A stretch of 64,000 bases of DNA. Source: Pseudomonadales bacterium (GTDB taxonomy: Bacteria > Pseudomonadota > Gammaproteobacteria > Pseudomonadales > Ketobacteraceae). The DNA is taken from assembly GCA_002708905.1 (NCBI GenBank), contig PAPM01000011.1:177627-241626 (forward strand), given 5' to 3'. Made by a program: the position numbers and the translations under genes. This document shows positions 48,572 to 58,402 of the stretch, piece after piece. Positions within the stretch are counted from its first letter, which is position 1. Each line of letters begins with the position of its first letter. The notes under the pieces are model-generated. The model searched no databases, had not been told where the DNA came from, and saw nothing but the letters and a program-made list of their open reading frames with translations.

Positions 48572-51268
48572 TCAGGGTGCCGTTTGGTCCAGTTTTTCCT
48601 TAAGGGCCGTTTCTATCTGTTTACAGAGTTTGGGGTCTTTGATCATGTCCCCATTAAGGTCGGTAATATAGAATACGTCTTCCACCCGTTCTCCCAATGT
48701 GGCGATACGGGCATTGTGTAATGAAACGTTGTTTTCCAAAAATATGCAGCCCACTTCCGCCAATAGACCGGGTCGGTCCAGTGCCACCAGCTCCACGACG
48801 GTATGTTCTTTTTCAATATCGTTGCTGATCACCACTTCGGTGGGGATATTAAAGTGTTTTAAAGCGCGCGGCATGCGCTTGTGTACAATTTCTGGATACT
48901 TGCTGGGATCTTTCAGTGCCTTCTGCAGCTTTCTGACGATCTGCTCCACGCGGGCAGGGTCGTCCCCTATGTTGGTGCCGTTTTCTTCCAGAATAATATA
49001 GGTATCCAGGCTGAAGCCGGTGGCGGAAGTAATGATCTTGGCGTCTGCGATAGTAAGGTTAAGCTGGTTTAATGCGGCTACGGTGGCGGCGAACAGGTTG
49101 GGGGCATCCTTGGTGTAGATAAACACTTCCGCAGCACCGTGATAATTGCGGTCATCGGTTTTGCCCAGCAACACCATGGGCTCATCCTTGTCCTGATGCT
49201 TCAGCATGGCTTCGGTGTGGCGTGCCACATCGCCATAGGTTTCCCGCAGAAAGTAATCATCACCCAGGCTGTCCCAGAACACGTTTACGGTTTCTTCACG
49301 GATGCCGCGGTTGGAGAGCAGGGCCATGGCCCGTTCCTTGGTTTCCTCGATCCAGTCTTCCCGGTTGCCGGGTGTCTCCAGGCCGCGGCGCAGGGCGCGA
49401 CGGGTTTCGGCGTAGAGTTGCCGTAGCAGGGCACCCCGCCAGCCGTTCCACAGCTTCGGGTTGGTGGCGCGAATGTCTGCAACCGTCAATGCATGGAGAT
49501 AATCCAGCCGTACCTGGTCTCCCACTTTGCAGGCGAATTCATGGATTACATCGGGGTCGGATACATCTTTCTTCTGGGCGGTGAGCGACATCAGCAAGTG
49601 ATTCTCTACCAGCCAGGCCACCAGGCTCGCATCCCATTTACTTAAGCGGTGGTGAATGCAGAAGTTGTAGGCGTCCACCGATCCCAGTTCCGAGTGGTCG
49701 CCGCCGCGGCCCTTGCCCAGATCGTGAAACAGGCCCGCGATATAGAGCAGTTCTATTTTGGGAATGCGGTGGACAATGTAATGGGCGATGGGGAAATCTT
49801 TTTTTACTTCCAGGTGGCGGAACATGCGCAGATTGCGCAGCACATGCAGGGAATGGGCATCCACCGTGTAAATGTGGAAGAGGTCGTACTGCATCTGGCC
49901 AATCACCTGGCCGAAGGTGGGTATGTAGTTACCCAGGATGCCGTAACGTTTCATCCGATAAAATTGGGTGTAAATCTTATTGGGTGAACGCAGCAACTCC
50001 ATGAACATGGAAATATTGCGGATGTCGTTACGGAAGTGCTCGTCCACCAGATGGCGGTGATCCCGTATCAGACGGATGGTGGAGGCTCGAATGGCTTCAA
50101 TCTGTTCATTCTGCGCCAGGATCAGAAACACTTCCATTAAAGCCGAAGGGTAGTGCTCAAAGACTTTGTCGTAGGTGACTTCAATAAAACTGTTGCGAAT
50201 CTGGAAGCGGCTGTTGATGGGCGTAATGACTTCGGGTTCGTCGGCCCGCAGGATGGCTTCATCAAAATGTTGCAACAGCATATCGTTTAGTTGCGAGATG
50301 GAAAGTGCCACCCGGTAGTAGCGCTTCATGAATTTCTCTACCGCCAGGGTTGACTCGGAGTCCTTGTACCCCAGCATTTCCGCTACGGCGCGCTGGTAAT
50401 CAAACAGCAGGCGATTTTCGCCACGACCGGTAATCAGGTGCAGTGCATAGCGCACTTCCCATAGAAACAGATGGCCGGAATTCAGAATGTCGTATTCGTC
50501 GGAAGTGAGAAAGCCGTGGCTTACCAGATCGCTCATGCGGCGGGCATTAAAGTAGCGCTTGGCAACCCAGCCGATATTTTGAATGTCCCGCAGTCCGCCC
50601 GGTGCGCTCTTGATGTCGGGCTCCAGGTTAAATTCTGTGTTGCTGAACTTGTCATAGCGGGCGATTTGCTCTTTCCATTTCGCCATGAAGAAGGACTTGG
50701 CATCCCATATGCGCTCCGGGCCGGTAAGTTCCTGCATTTCCCGGGCAAGCTGGGGGTCACCGTGGATGGTGCGGGCTTCCATCAGGTTGGTGGCAATGGT
50801 GATGTCGGATGCTGCCAGATCGGCACATTGCTGCAGCGTGCGCACGCTGTGGCCTACTTCCAAACCGATATCCCAGAGCTGGGTGACAAAAGCGGAAAGA
50901 TCTTCATGAAAAGGCTCTGCAGCGGCCTCGTCCCGGATCAGGATCATCAGATCGATGTCGGAGTGGGGGTGAAGCTCCGCCCGGCCATATCCACCCACCG
51001 CTAACAACCCAATGCCCGGGCATTGGGCGCAGCCGTAATGACACCACAGCTGCTGCAACAGCTTGTCCATGACCCAAGCTCGACGGCGGATAATCAGCTT
51101 GATGTTTTCCAGGCGTTCGAAGCGCTGGTTCAACACGGCATCCGCATCTTTCATGGCTTGTTTGAAGGCCAGGGCAATGGAGCCTTTCTCGGCTACCAAT
51201 TGATCAAACCGCGCCTGCTCAAACAGCTCCGAATCGTGCTTCAACTCGGTAACGAGAGGGGTTTTCAT
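48572..51268 (-). CDS. glnD: [Protein-PII] uridylyltransferase/uridylyl-removing enzyme
   Basis: Nitrogen-status sensor that uridylylates PII (GlnB/GlnK) when glutamine is low and deuridylylates it when glutamine is high. Its 898 residues carry the nucleotidyltransferase motif GGYGRAELHPHSDIDL near residue 95-112, the HD hydrolase domain with LFHDLGKGRGGDHS near 505-518, and two C-terminal ACT domains, about 700-775 and 810-885, which sense glutamine. The gene starts 6 bases after the map stop. Length and domain order are normal. Confidence 0.96.
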   Translation of the reverse strand: MKTPLVTELKHDSELFEQARFDQLVAEKGSIALAFKQAMKDADAVLNQRFERLENIKLIIRRRAWVMDKLLQQLWCHYGCAQCPGIGLLAVGGYGRAELHPHSDIDLMILIRDEAAAEPFHEDLSAFVTQLWDIGLEVGHSVRTLQQCADLAASDITIATNLMEARTIHGDPQLAREMQELTGPERIWDAKSFFMAKWKEQIARYDKFSNTEFNLEPDIKSAPGGLRDIQNIGWVAKRYFNARRMSDLVSHGFLTSDEYDILNSGHLFLWEVRYALHLITGRGENRLLFDYQRAVAEMLGYKDSESTLAVEKFMKRYYRVALSISQLNDMLLQHFDEAILRADEPEVITPINSRFQIRNSFIEVTYDKVFEHYPSALMEVFLILAQNEQIEAIRASTIRLIRDHRHLVDEHFRNDIRNISMFMELLRSPNKIYTQFYRMKRYGILGNYIPTFGQVIGQMQYDLFHIYTVDAHSLHVLRNLRMFRHLEVKKDFPIAHYIVHRIPKIELLYIAGLFHDLGKGRGGDHSELGSVDAYNFCIHHRLSKWDASLVAWLVENHLLMSLTAQKKDVSDPDVIHEFACKVGDQVRLDYLHALTVADIRATNPKLWNGWRGALLRQLYAETRRALRRGLETPGNREDWIEETKERAMALLSNRGIREETVNVFWDSLGDDYFLRETYGDVARHTEAMLKHQDKDEPMVLLGKTDDRNYHGAAEVFIYTKDAPNLFAATVAALNQLNLTIADAKIITSATGFSLDTYIILEENGTNIGDDPARVEQIVRKLQKALKDPSKYPEIVHKRMPRALKHFNIPTEVVISNDIEKEHTVVELVALDRPGLLAEVGCIFLENNVSLHNARIATLGERVEDVFYITDLNGDMIKDPKLCKQIETALKEKLDQTAP

Positions 51269-51274
51269 AGTGGC

Positions 51275-52048
51275 TTAGAGGCCGCTTTCCTCGGCGCGCA
51301 GAGTCAACACTTCATAGCCGGTCTCCGTAACCAGTACGGTGTGTTCCCACTGCGCAGACAGTTTGTGGTCTTTGGTTACCACAGTCCATTTGTCTGGTAA
51401 CAGCTTGGTGAACCGCTTGCCGGCATTGATCATGGGCTCGATAGTGAAAATCATGCCGGCTTGTAAAACTTCCCGGGTACCGGGCTTACCGTAGTGTAAC
51501 ACTTGTGGTTCCTCGTGGAAGCCTTCACCGATGCCATGTCCACAATACTCCCGCACCACCGAGTAATGGTTGCTTTCAGCGTGTTGCTGAATGGCGGCGC
51601 CGATGTCCCCCAGATGAACTCCGGGTTTCACCATCTTGATCCCCATATAAAGGCATTCCTGGGTGATGCTGACCAAGCGCTGGGCCTGGATCGAGGGTTC
51701 TCCCACAAAAAACATTTTGCTGGTGTCACCGTGATAGCCGTCTTTGATCACGGTGATATCAATATTGACGATATCGCCTTTCTTAAGGACTTTTTTGTCG
51801 CTGGGAATACCATGGCAAATAACATGGTTTACCGATGTGCAAATCGATTTAGGGAAGCCCTTGTAATTGAGCGGGGCAGGAACGGCGTGCTGCTCATTCA
51901 CAATATAGTCATGACAGATCTTGTCCAGCTCACCGGTGGTGACGCCCGGTTTGACGTAATCACCAATCATTTCAAGGACTTCAGCGGCCAGGCGACCGGC
52001 GACGCGCATTTTTTCGATCTGTTCAGGGGTCTTGATGATAATGCTCAT
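51275..52048 (-). CDS. map: Methionine aminopeptidase, type I
   Basis: Removes the initiator methionine from nascent proteins. The 257-residue chain contains CTSVNHVICHGIP, the two metal Asp residues in VNIDITVIKDGYHGDTSKMF, His in YCGHGIGEGFHEEPQVLHYG and Glu in FTIEPMINAG and AQWEHTVLVT. It is transcribed divergently from rpsB across a 284-base region, a common arrangement in gammaproteobacteria, and is the first gene of the map-glnD-dapC-dapD cluster. Confidence 0.97.
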   Translation of the reverse strand: MSIIIKTPEQIEKMRVAGRLAAEVLEMIGDYVKPGVTTGELDKICHDYIVNEQHAVPAPLNYKGFPKSICTSVNHVICHGIPSDKKVLKKGDIVNIDITVIKDGYHGDTSKMFFVGEPSIQAQRLVSITQECLYMGIKMVKPGVHLGDIGAAIQQHAESNHYSVVREYCGHGIGEGFHEEPQVLHYGKPGTREVLQAGMIFTIEPMINAGKRFTKLLPDKWTVVTKDHKLSAQWEHTVLVTETGYEVLTLRAEESGL

Positions 52049-52170
52049 GTAATTGAAAACCGTTTCGAGTCAGCGTGGGCTGGACAAAGGCGGGTATTGT
52101 ACATTGGCCGGGCATAAGGATATACCCCTGAACAATGTGGTGATTTCCGCGCGCTGAAAGGCGTAATTGG

Positions 52171-52199
52171 TTGTTGTGGTGTGAGGTTTGTGGTATAAA
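52171..52199 (+). promoter_or_regulatory. rpsB promoter
   Basis: TTGTTG (52171-52176), a 17-base spacer, and TATAAA (52194-52199), followed by a GC-rich GCGCCGCTC stretch. Spacing is ideal, and the GC-rich discriminator fits growth-rate and ppGpp control of a ribosomal-protein operon. Confidence 0.75.
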
Positions 52200-52205
52200 G
52201 CGCCG

Positions 52206-52332
52206 CTCTAACTAAACCCTAAACCACACATGTTCCGACACATGCATCAGGGTGCCCGGTTTGCCGCACGGCAGCGGGGTTGATTCATGGGGAACATGGA
52301 GGCTTAACCCACTGAAAAATCAGGAGTCTATT
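52206..52332 (+). promoter_or_regulatory. rpsB leader RNA, probable S2 autoregulation region
   Basis: An untranslated leader of about 125 bases. CATGTTCC (52229-52236) pairs with GGAACATG (52291-52298), enclosing a shorter TGCC/GGCA hairpin near 52262-52273. It precedes AGGAG and the ATG. Ribosomal protein S2 represses its own operon through the leader in E. coli; a similar role here is inferred from position and structure. Confidence 0.5.
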
Positions 52333-53100
52333 ATGGCTACGCAAGTCAGCATGCGTGAAATGTTGAAAGCCGGTGTGCATTTCGGTCACCAAACCCGTTT
52401 CTGGAACCCCAAGATGGGCGAGTTCATCTTCGGCGCCCGTAACAAGATCCACATCATCAACCTGGAGCAGACCGTTCCTGCGTTCAATGATGCCCTGCAG
52501 TTTGTAAACAAACTGACTTCCCACAAGAACAAGATTCTGTTTGTTGGCACCAAGCGTGCTGCCAGCAAAATCATCCAGGAACAGGCCCGTCGTGCCGGTA
52601 TGCCCTATGTTAACCATCGCTGGTTAGGCGGCATGTTGACCAACTGGAAAACCATCCGTCAGTCCATCCGTCGCCTGAAAGATCTGGAAACCCAGAGCCA
52701 GGACGGTACTTTTGACAAGCTGACCAAGAAAGAAGCTCTGATGCGTACCCGTGAGATGGAGAAGCTGGAGCGTAGCCTGGGTGGTATCAAGGATATGGGT
52801 GGCCTGCCTGACGCCATCTTCGTGATCGACGTTGATCATGAGCGTATTGCTGTAACCGAAGCCAACAAGCTGGGTATCCCGGTTATCGGTATCGTGGACA
52901 CCAACAGTGATCCAGACGGCGTTGATTATGTCATTCCCGGTAACGACGATGCGATCAAGGCCATTCAACTGTACGTTGAATCCATCGCCACTGCCTGCAT
53001 TGAAGGTGCTGAATACGCCAAGACTCAAGGCGGCGCCTCCGAAGCTGACGGTTTCGTGGAAGTCGCAGAAAGCAGTGAAGAAGCACCTGCTGCCAATTAA
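52333..53100 (+). CDS. rpsB: 30S ribosomal protein S2
   Basis: Small-subunit ribosomal protein of 255 residues, starting [19 protein letters not shown]. Signature blocks are [53 protein letters not shown] and [19 protein letters not shown] near residue 158. ATG 52333 has AGGAG at a 7-base spacing; the longer open frame upstream lies in the leader and is not coding. The acidic C-terminal tail is slightly longer than in E. coli. Confidence 0.98.
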   Translation: MATQVSMREMLKAGVHFGHQTRFWNPKMGEFIFGARNKIHIINLEQTVPAFNDALQFVNKLTSHKNKILFVGTKRAASKIIQEQARRAGMPYVNHRWLGGMLTNWKTIRQSIRRLKDLETQSQDGTFDKLTKKEALMRTREMEKLERSLGGIKDMGGLPDAIFVIDVDHERIAVTEANKLGIPVIGIVDTNSDPDGVDYVIPGNDDAIKAIQLYVESIATACIEGAEYAKTQGGASEADGFVEVAESSEEAPAAN

Positions 53101-53107
53101 AGAACAG

Positions 53108-53177
53108 CCGTCACAATTAGACGTTATAACAGTCCTTGTTGTGACGGATCGAAGAAGGGGGCGAGGCCCCCTTTTTT
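53108..53177 (+). terminator. Hairpins between rpsB and tsf, partial terminator
   Basis: First a 9-bp inverted repeat CCGTCACAA/TTGTGACGG (53108-53116, 53139-53147), then a GC stem GGGGGC-GAG-GCCCCC (53157-53171) followed by TTTTTT. It has the form of a rho-independent terminator inside the operon, so it probably lowers tsf expression relative to rpsB. Confidence 0.7.
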
Positions 53178-53228
53178 CCAACTGAACAGATAGCAACCAA
53201 ATTCATTCAAGGTAAAGAGGATATTCTC

Positions 53229-54110
53229 ATGGCTGTGACTGCCGCCCTGGTAAAAGAACTTCGCGAGCGCACTGGCTTGGGCATGATGGAATGCAAGAAA
53301 GCTCTGGTGGAAACCGACGGTGACATCGAGCTGGCCATCGACAACCTGCGTAAATCCGGTCAGGCCAAAGCGGCCAAGAAAGCTGGCCGAACCGCTGCGG
53401 AAGGCATTGTAGTTGCCAAAGTGTCTGCGGACGGCAAAACTGGAATCCTGTTGGAAGTGAACAGTGAGACTGACTTTGTTGCGCGTGACGACAACTTCCT
53501 CAATTTCGCCAATGGTGTAGCTGATCGCGTATTGGCCACCAAAGAAACCGATATCGCCAAGCTGCTTGAAACCCCTATGGTTGAAGGCGGTAGCGACAGT
53601 GTCGAGACCACCCGTTCCGCCCTGGTGCAGAAGATCGGCGAGAACATCCAGGTTCGCCGTTCCTATGTGGTGGAAAGCGAAGGCCTGGTATCTGCCTATG
53701 TGCACAGCGGCAAGATCGGTGTTCTGGTGTCCCTGAGCGGTGGTAATGACGATCTGGGTAAAGATGTTGCCATGCACGTGGCCGCCTCTAACCCAATGGT
53801 GGTAAACCCGGATCAGGTTGATCAGGCCACTCTGGATAAAGAGAAGGAGATCTTCTCCGCCCAGGCCGCTGAAAGCGGTAAGCCTGCTGATATCATTGAG
53901 AAAATGGTTCAAGGCCGTATTGCCAAGTTCCTGAAAGAAGTGAGCCTGGTAGACCAGCCTTTCGTTAAGGACCCGGATACCACGGTTGGCAAACTTGTGA
54001 AAGGCGCCGGTGCAGAAGTGGTTTCATTCACCCGCATCGAAGTGGGCGAAGGCATCGAGAAAGAAGAAGTGGACTTCGCTGCCGAAGTAATGGCTCAGGC
54101 CCGCAAATAA
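53229..54110 (+). CDS. tsf: Elongation factor Ts
   Basis: Guanine-nucleotide exchange factor for EF-Tu. The 293-residue protein has the N-terminal UBA-like part with [16 protein letters not shown], the TDFVA motif in [12 protein letters not shown] near residue 77-88 that contacts EF-Tu, and [14 protein letters not shown] near 178. AGAGGA precedes the ATG. The position after rpsB and before pyrH is the conserved bacterial order. Confidence 0.97.
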   Translation: MAVTAALVKELRERTGLGMMECKKALVETDGDIELAIDNLRKSGQAKAAKKAGRTAAEGIVVAKVSADGKTGILLEVNSETDFVARDDNFLNFANGVADRVLATKETDIAKLLETPMVEGGSDSVETTRSALVQKIGENIQVRRSYVVESEGLVSAYVHSGKIGVLVSLSGGNDDLGKDVAMHVAASNPMVVNPDQVDQATLDKEKEIFSAQAAESGKPADIIEKMVQGRIAKFLKEVSLVDQPFVKDPDTTVGKLVKGAGAEVVSFTRIEVGEGIEKEEVDFAAEVMAQARK

Positions 54111-54124
54111 TCCAGCTTCAATCT

Positions 54125-54186
54125 AAAAAGCACTCATGGACTGCATGATACTCTCTGGGTATCATGCTCCCCCATGGGTGCTTTTT
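54125..54186 (+). terminator. Terminator after tsf
   Basis: Outer stem AAAAAGCAC-T-CATGG with CCATG-GGTGCTTTTT, enclosing an inner perfect hairpin GCATGATA/TATCATGC (54143-54150 and 54160-54167). The T-run at 54182-54186 makes it a strong rho-independent terminator, so pyrH and later genes may need another promoter. Confidence 0.75.
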
Positions 54187-54218
54187 GATAACTAACGCTT
54201 TCTGATTTGGAGTAATGC

Positions 54219-54950
54219 ATGCCAGCGACCGACCGTACGCCCAAGTACAAGCGCATCTTGTTAAAACTCAGTGGTGAGGCCCTGATGGGCGATATGGATT
54301 TCGGGATAGACCCCAACGTCTTGAATCGCATGGCATTGGAAATCGGGCAGCTGAGAGGCATCGGCGTACAGGTGGGGCTGGTGATCGGCGGGGGCAACCT
54401 GTTTCGGGGGGCGGCACTGCAGAAAGCCGGTCTGGACCGTGTCTCCGGTGACCATATGGGTATGCTGGCAACGGTTATGAACGGTTTAGCCATGCGGGAT
54501 GCCCTGGAACGCTCCAATATTTCCACCACCTTGATGTCCGCCATCCAGATGAGCGGAGTGGTGGAGCATTATGACCGCCGCAAGTCCATTCGCCAGTTGG
54601 AACTGGGGGATGTGGTGATCTTCGCTGCCGGAACCGGTAATCCCTTCTTCACCACGGATTCAGCTGCCTGCCTGCGGGGAATTGAGGTTGAGGCTGACGC
54701 CGTATTCAAGGCCACCAAAGTGGATGGCGTGTATGATTCCGACCCGGTGAAAAACCCGGATGCAGTGAAGTACGAGCGCCTGACCTATGACGAAGTGCTT
54801 GAAAAAAAGCTGGGAGTCATGGATCTTACGGCCATCTGTTTGTGCCGGGATCATGATATGCCTGTGCGCGTGTTCAATATGAACCAACCGGGTTCGCTGC
54901 TCACCGTGACATTGGGTGGGGATGACGGAACCCTTATCGAAAAAGGATAA
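54219..54950 (+). CDS. pyrH: UMP kinase
   Basis: Hexameric bacterial UMP kinase of 243 residues in the amino-acid-kinase fold, making UDP for pyrimidine nucleotides. Motifs include [13 protein letters not shown] near residue 12, [13 protein letters not shown] near 55, [15 protein letters not shown] and [23 protein letters not shown] near 135-157. It is the first gene after the tsf terminator, and frr follows 5 bases downstream. Confidence 0.97.
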   Translation: MPATDRTPKYKRILLKLSGEALMGDMDFGIDPNVLNRMALEIGQLRGIGVQVGLVIGGGNLFRGAALQKAGLDRVSGDHMGMLATVMNGLAMRDALERSNISTTLMSAIQMSGVVEHYDRRKSIRQLELGDVVIFAAGTGNPFFTTDSAACLRGIEVEADAVFKATKVDGVYDSDPVKNPDAVKYERLTYDEVLEKKLGVMDLTAICLCRDHDMPVRVFNMNQPGSLLTVTLGGDDGTLIEKG

Positions 54951-54955
54951 AGACC

Positions 54956-55513
54956 GTGATTGACGATATTAAGAAAGATGCTGAAACTCGCATGAAAAAG
55001 TCGCTTGAGGCGCTGGAAAACGCGTTCAAGAAAATTCGTACCGGTCGGGCGCACCCCAGCATCCTGGATGGGGTGATGGTGTCTTACTACGGAACTGATA
55101 CTCCCCTCAAGCAAGTCGCCAACATCAACATCGAAGATGGCCGTACCCTGGCGGTGAGTGCCTGGGAAAAGCACCTGATTCCAGATATCGAAAAAGCCAT
55201 CATGAAGGCGGATCTGGGGTTGAACCCAAGCAGCAATGGCGATCTGATTCGGGTGCCAATGCCACCGTTAACGGAACAGACCCGTAAGGAAATGGCCAAA
55301 GTATGCAAGGCGGAAGCTGAGCAGGGCCGGGTTGCCATCCGTAATATCCGTCGTGATGCCAACAGCGACCTGAAAGACTTGCTGAAAGAAAAGGAAGTTA
55401 GCGAAGACGAAGAGCGTAAGGGGCAGGATGACATCCAGAAGCTGACGGACAAATATGTTGCTCTGATTGAAGAAATGTTGAAGAAAAAAGAAGCGGACTT
55501 GATGGAAGTTTAA
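54956..55513 (+). CDS. frr: Ribosome recycling factor
   Basis: Splits post-termination ribosomes together with EF-G. The 185-residue sequence [20 protein letters not shown], then [15 protein letters not shown], and [15 protein letters not shown] near residue 103 are diagnostic, as is the helical C-terminus. It starts with GTG at 54956; AAAGGA lies about 8 bases upstream. Tightly linked to pyrH. Confidence 0.97.
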   Translation: MIDDIKKDAETRMKKSLEALENAFKKIRTGRAHPSILDGVMVSYYGTDTPLKQVANINIEDGRTLAVSAWEKHLIPDIEKAIMKADLGLNPSSNGDLIRVPMPPLTEQTRKEMAKVCKAEAEQGRVAIRNIRRDANSDLKDLLKEKEVSEDEERKGQDDIQKLTDKYVALIEEMLKKKEADLMEV

Positions 55514-55585
55514 GCCCGTTTGACTCTCCGGCAGGTGGTGGTCGCTGCCATCTGCCGCGTCTATTCGCCAATCCAGAGGATCACT

Positions 55586-56353
55586 GTGAAAGTACAATCT
55601 TCTGCGCCGGATCTGGACAGTGTCCAGTCCTCCATTCCCCGCCATGTGGCTATCATCATGGATGGTAACAACCGCTGGGCCAAACAGCGCGGTTTGGGTG
55701 GGGTCGAAGGTCACAAGCAAGGGGCCAAAACCGTTCGGGAAACGGTGGAAAATTGTGTCCGGGCCGGAGTGGAAGTGCTCACGGTTTATGCGTTCAGCAG
55801 CGAGAACTGGCGGCGCCCTCAGGAAGAAGTAAGTGCGCTGATGAACCTGTTCCTGGAAGCGCTGGCCGATGAAGTGCCGGACCTGCACAAGAACGGCATC
55901 CGCCTCACCTTTATCGGGGATCTTTCCGCCTTCAGTTCTGAATTGCAGACCAAAATGCAGCAGGCCATGGACCAGACTGCCGGTAACAGGCAAATGGTGT
56001 TTGCTGTTGCGGTGAACTACGGTGGTCAGTGGGACATCACCAATGCGGCACGTCATTTGGCGGAGCGGGTCAAGGATGGAACCCTGGAGCCCTCGGAAAT
56101 TACGCCGGAGTTGATGCAGAACGCAGTGGCTTTAGGGGATCTTCCTCCGCCGGACCTGTGTATCCGTACCGGAGGGGATAACCGCATCAGTAATTTCCTG
56201 CTCTGGCAGATAGCCTACTCTGAATTGTACTTTACCGATCTGTATTGGCCGGACTTTGACAAGCAGGCGCTTGAAGAGGCTTTTGCAGACTACCAGCGCC
56301 GGCAAAGGCGTTTCGGTCGGACCAGTGAACAAGTGGAAGCGAGCCAACAATAG
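55586..56353 (+). CDS. uppS: Undecaprenyl diphosphate synthase (cis-prenyltransferase)
   Basis: Elongates farnesyl diphosphate to the C55 carrier lipid for peptidoglycan and O-antigen. Motifs: HVAIIMDGNNRWA with the catalytic Asp, GHKQGAKTVRE, YAFSSENWRRP and the C-terminal RTGGDNRISNFLLWQ, where most homologues have RTGGEHRISN. GTG 55586, with AGAGGA five bases upstream, gives 255 residues, the usual size; the open frame continues upstream to a TTG at 55520 but lacks a ribosome site. cdsA starts immediately after its stop codon. Confidence 0.95.
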   Translation: MKVQSSAPDLDSVQSSIPRHVAIIMDGNNRWAKQRGLGGVEGHKQGAKTVRETVENCVRAGVEVLTVYAFSSENWRRPQEEVSALMNLFLEALADEVPDLHKNGIRLTFIGDLSAFSSELQTKMQQAMDQTAGNRQMVFAVAVNYGGQWDITNAARHLAERVKDGTLEPSEITPELMQNAVALGDLPPPDLCIRTGGDNRISNFLLWQIAYSELYFTDLYWPDFDKQALEEAFADYQRRQRRFGRTSEQVEASQQ

Positions 56354-57163
56354 ATGCTGAAACAGAGAATAATAACAGCACTCATCTTATTGCCCCTGGT
56401 CCTTGGGGCAATTTTTTATTTGCCAACGCAGTGGTTTGCATTGGTAATGGTGATCCCGGTTGCCGTTGCGGCTTGGGAGTGGGCGAACATTATGGGGTTG
56501 GAAGGGCAGCCAAGCCGTTGTGGCTATGCACTCTTGGTGGTGACTGGGTTGGCCCTGGAATATTGGATCAAGCTGGATCTGGTACTGGCCTTTTCCGTTA
56601 TCTGGTGGTCGCTTGCCGTTGGCCTGGTACGGGCTTACCCCCAGAAGATTGCACTCTGGGAAAAGGTCCCTGTCCAGGGCCTGATCGGTTTGCTCTTGCT
56701 GTTACCCGCCTGGTGGGGGCTGGTGGTTCTGCATCGACAAGAGGACGGTTCCTGGTGGTTGCTCTATGCCTTTTTATTGGTGTGGGGAGCGGATACCGGG
56801 GCTTACTTTGCCGGGCGCACCTTTGGTCGGCGTAAATTGGCTCCCGCCGTGAGTCCGGGCAAGACCATAGAGGGTTTGCTGGGTGGCCTTGTCGTGGTGG
56901 CGATTATCGCGGTGCTGGTGGCCACTCAAACCGAGGCGCTGAACACCGTGGGTATGGCCTGGTTCATGGTGGTGAGCCTGGTGGCGGTATTGGGATCCGT
57001 ATTGGGTGACTTGGTGGAAAGTATGTTTAAACGTCACCGTGGGATAAAAGACAGCAGCCAGATCTTGCCAGGGCACGGTGGTGTACTTGACCGCATTGAC
57101 AGTATCACCGCAGCGGTACCCCTATTTGCCGCAGGTATGTTGTTGCTTGGCGCGTTTCACTAA
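56354..57163 (+). CDS. cdsA: Phosphatidate cytidylyltransferase
   Basis: Integral membrane enzyme making CDP-diacylglycerol from phosphatidate and CTP, the branch point of phospholipid synthesis. The 269-residue chain has about seven to eight hydrophobic spans and the family signature SPGKTIEGLLGG near residue 170, followed by LGDLVESMFKRHRGIKDSS and LPGHGGVLDRIDS near the C-terminus, with the metal-binding acids. The start codon abuts the uppS stop, indicating translational coupling. Confidence 0.96.
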   Translation: MLKQRIITALILLPLVLGAIFYLPTQWFALVMVIPVAVAAWEWANIMGLEGQPSRCGYALLVVTGLALEYWIKLDLVLAFSVIWWSLAVGLVRAYPQKIALWEKVPVQGLIGLLLLLPAWWGLVVLHRQEDGSWWLLYAFLLVWGADTGAYFAGRTFGRRKLAPAVSPGKTIEGLLGGLVVVAIIAVLVATQTEALNTVGMAWFMVVSLVAVLGSVLGDLVESMFKRHRGIKDSSQILPGHGGVLDRIDSITAAVPLFAAGMLLLGAFH

Positions 57164-57172
57164 GGGTGTCTG

Positions 57173-58354
57173 ATGGTGCCTTTACAAAACATAACTGTAC
57201 TAGGTAGCACCGGCTCCATCGGTGTGAGTACCCTGGATGTGATGCGGCGGCATCCCGACCGCTATTGTGCCTTTGCACTGACGGCCAACAGTCGCATGGA
57301 AGAATTATTCCAGCAGGTAATGACTTTTCAGCCCCGATACGCCGTAATGCGGGACGAAGATCTGGCAGAGGCCCTGCGGAACCGTTTATTGCAGGCGGGG
57401 TCTGATACTGAAGTTCTGGCTGGTGTTGAAGGGCTGGTTACTGTTGCCGAACATCCCGAGGTGCATCAGGTGATGGCAGCCATTGTGGGGGCGGCCGGTT
57501 TGATTCCCACTATGGCCGCAGTCAAGGCCGGGAAGCGTATCTTGTTGGCCAATAAGGAATCCCTGGTCATGAGCGGGCATTTGTTTATGTCCGCAGTGAA
57601 GGAAAGTGGTGCAGAGCTGCTTCCCATCGATAGTGAACACAACGCCATATTCCAGTGTATGCCCCTGGATTTTGCCGGCGGGCTAACGCAAAAAGGGGTA
57701 TCGAAGATTTTGTTGACCGGTTCCGGTGGTCCGTTCCGTACCCTGCCGTTGGAACAGTTTGCCAGCGTGACACCGGATCAGGCCTGCGCCCACCCCAATT
57801 GGGATATGGGGCGCAAGATTTCGGTGGACTCCGCCACCATGATGAACAAAGGCCTGGAATTTATTGAGGCATGCTGGCTGTTTTCTGCCAGTACCCAGCA
57901 GGTTCAGGTGGTGGTGCATCCGCAAAGCGTGATTCACTCCATGGTGCAATATGTGGATGGATCGGTGCTGGCGCAAATGGGTAATCCGGATATGCGTACA
58001 CCCATTGCCTACGGCCTTGGCTGGCCGCAGCGACAGGTGTCCGGGGTGGAGCCCCTGGATCTTATCAAGGTGGCTCAGCTGGATTTTCAGGCCCCGGATG
58101 AGGCGCGCTTTCCTTGTCTGCGTTTGGCGCGGGAGGCCATGGAAGCCGGTGGCACAGCCTCTGTGGTGCTGAACGCAGTGAATGAGGTGATGGTGGACGC
58201 GTTTCTCAACGGGCGTGCCAAATTTACCGAGATACCAGCGGTCATCGAAACCGTGTTGGGTCGATCCCCGTTGGTGGACGCAGTGGATATTGATACTATC
58301 CTAAGGGCAGATGAAACGGCTCGATTGCTGGCGAGAGAGCAGTTGAACCAGTAA
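57173..58354 (+). CDS. dxr: 1-deoxy-D-xylulose 5-phosphate reductoisomerase
   Basis: NADPH-dependent enzyme of the MEP isoprenoid pathway, which supplies precursors to uppS two genes upstream. The 393 residues include the nucleotide-binding [14 protein letters not shown] at the N-terminus, [12 protein letters not shown] near 125, [12 protein letters not shown] near 150 with metal ligands, and [17 protein letters not shown] near 222. It starts 9 bases after cdsA. Confidence 0.97.
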   Translation: MVPLQNITVLGSTGSIGVSTLDVMRRHPDRYCAFALTANSRMEELFQQVMTFQPRYAVMRDEDLAEALRNRLLQAGSDTEVLAGVEGLVTVAEHPEVHQVMAAIVGAAGLIPTMAAVKAGKRILLANKESLVMSGHLFMSAVKESGAELLPIDSEHNAIFQCMPLDFAGGLTQKGVSKILLTGSGGPFRTLPLEQFASVTPDQACAHPNWDMGRKISVDSATMMNKGLEFIEACWLFSASTQQVQVVVHPQSVIHSMVQYVDGSVLAQMGNPDMRTPIAYGLGWPQRQVSGVEPLDLIKVAQLDFQAPDEARFPCLRLAREAMEAGGTASVVLNAVNEVMVDAFLNGRAKFTEIPAVIETVLGRSPLVDAVDIDTILRADETARLLAREQLNQ

Positions 58355-58402
58355 CGAAACCTAATCAGGTACGGCTGATACAACAACGAGATAGAGGCTA
58401 AA

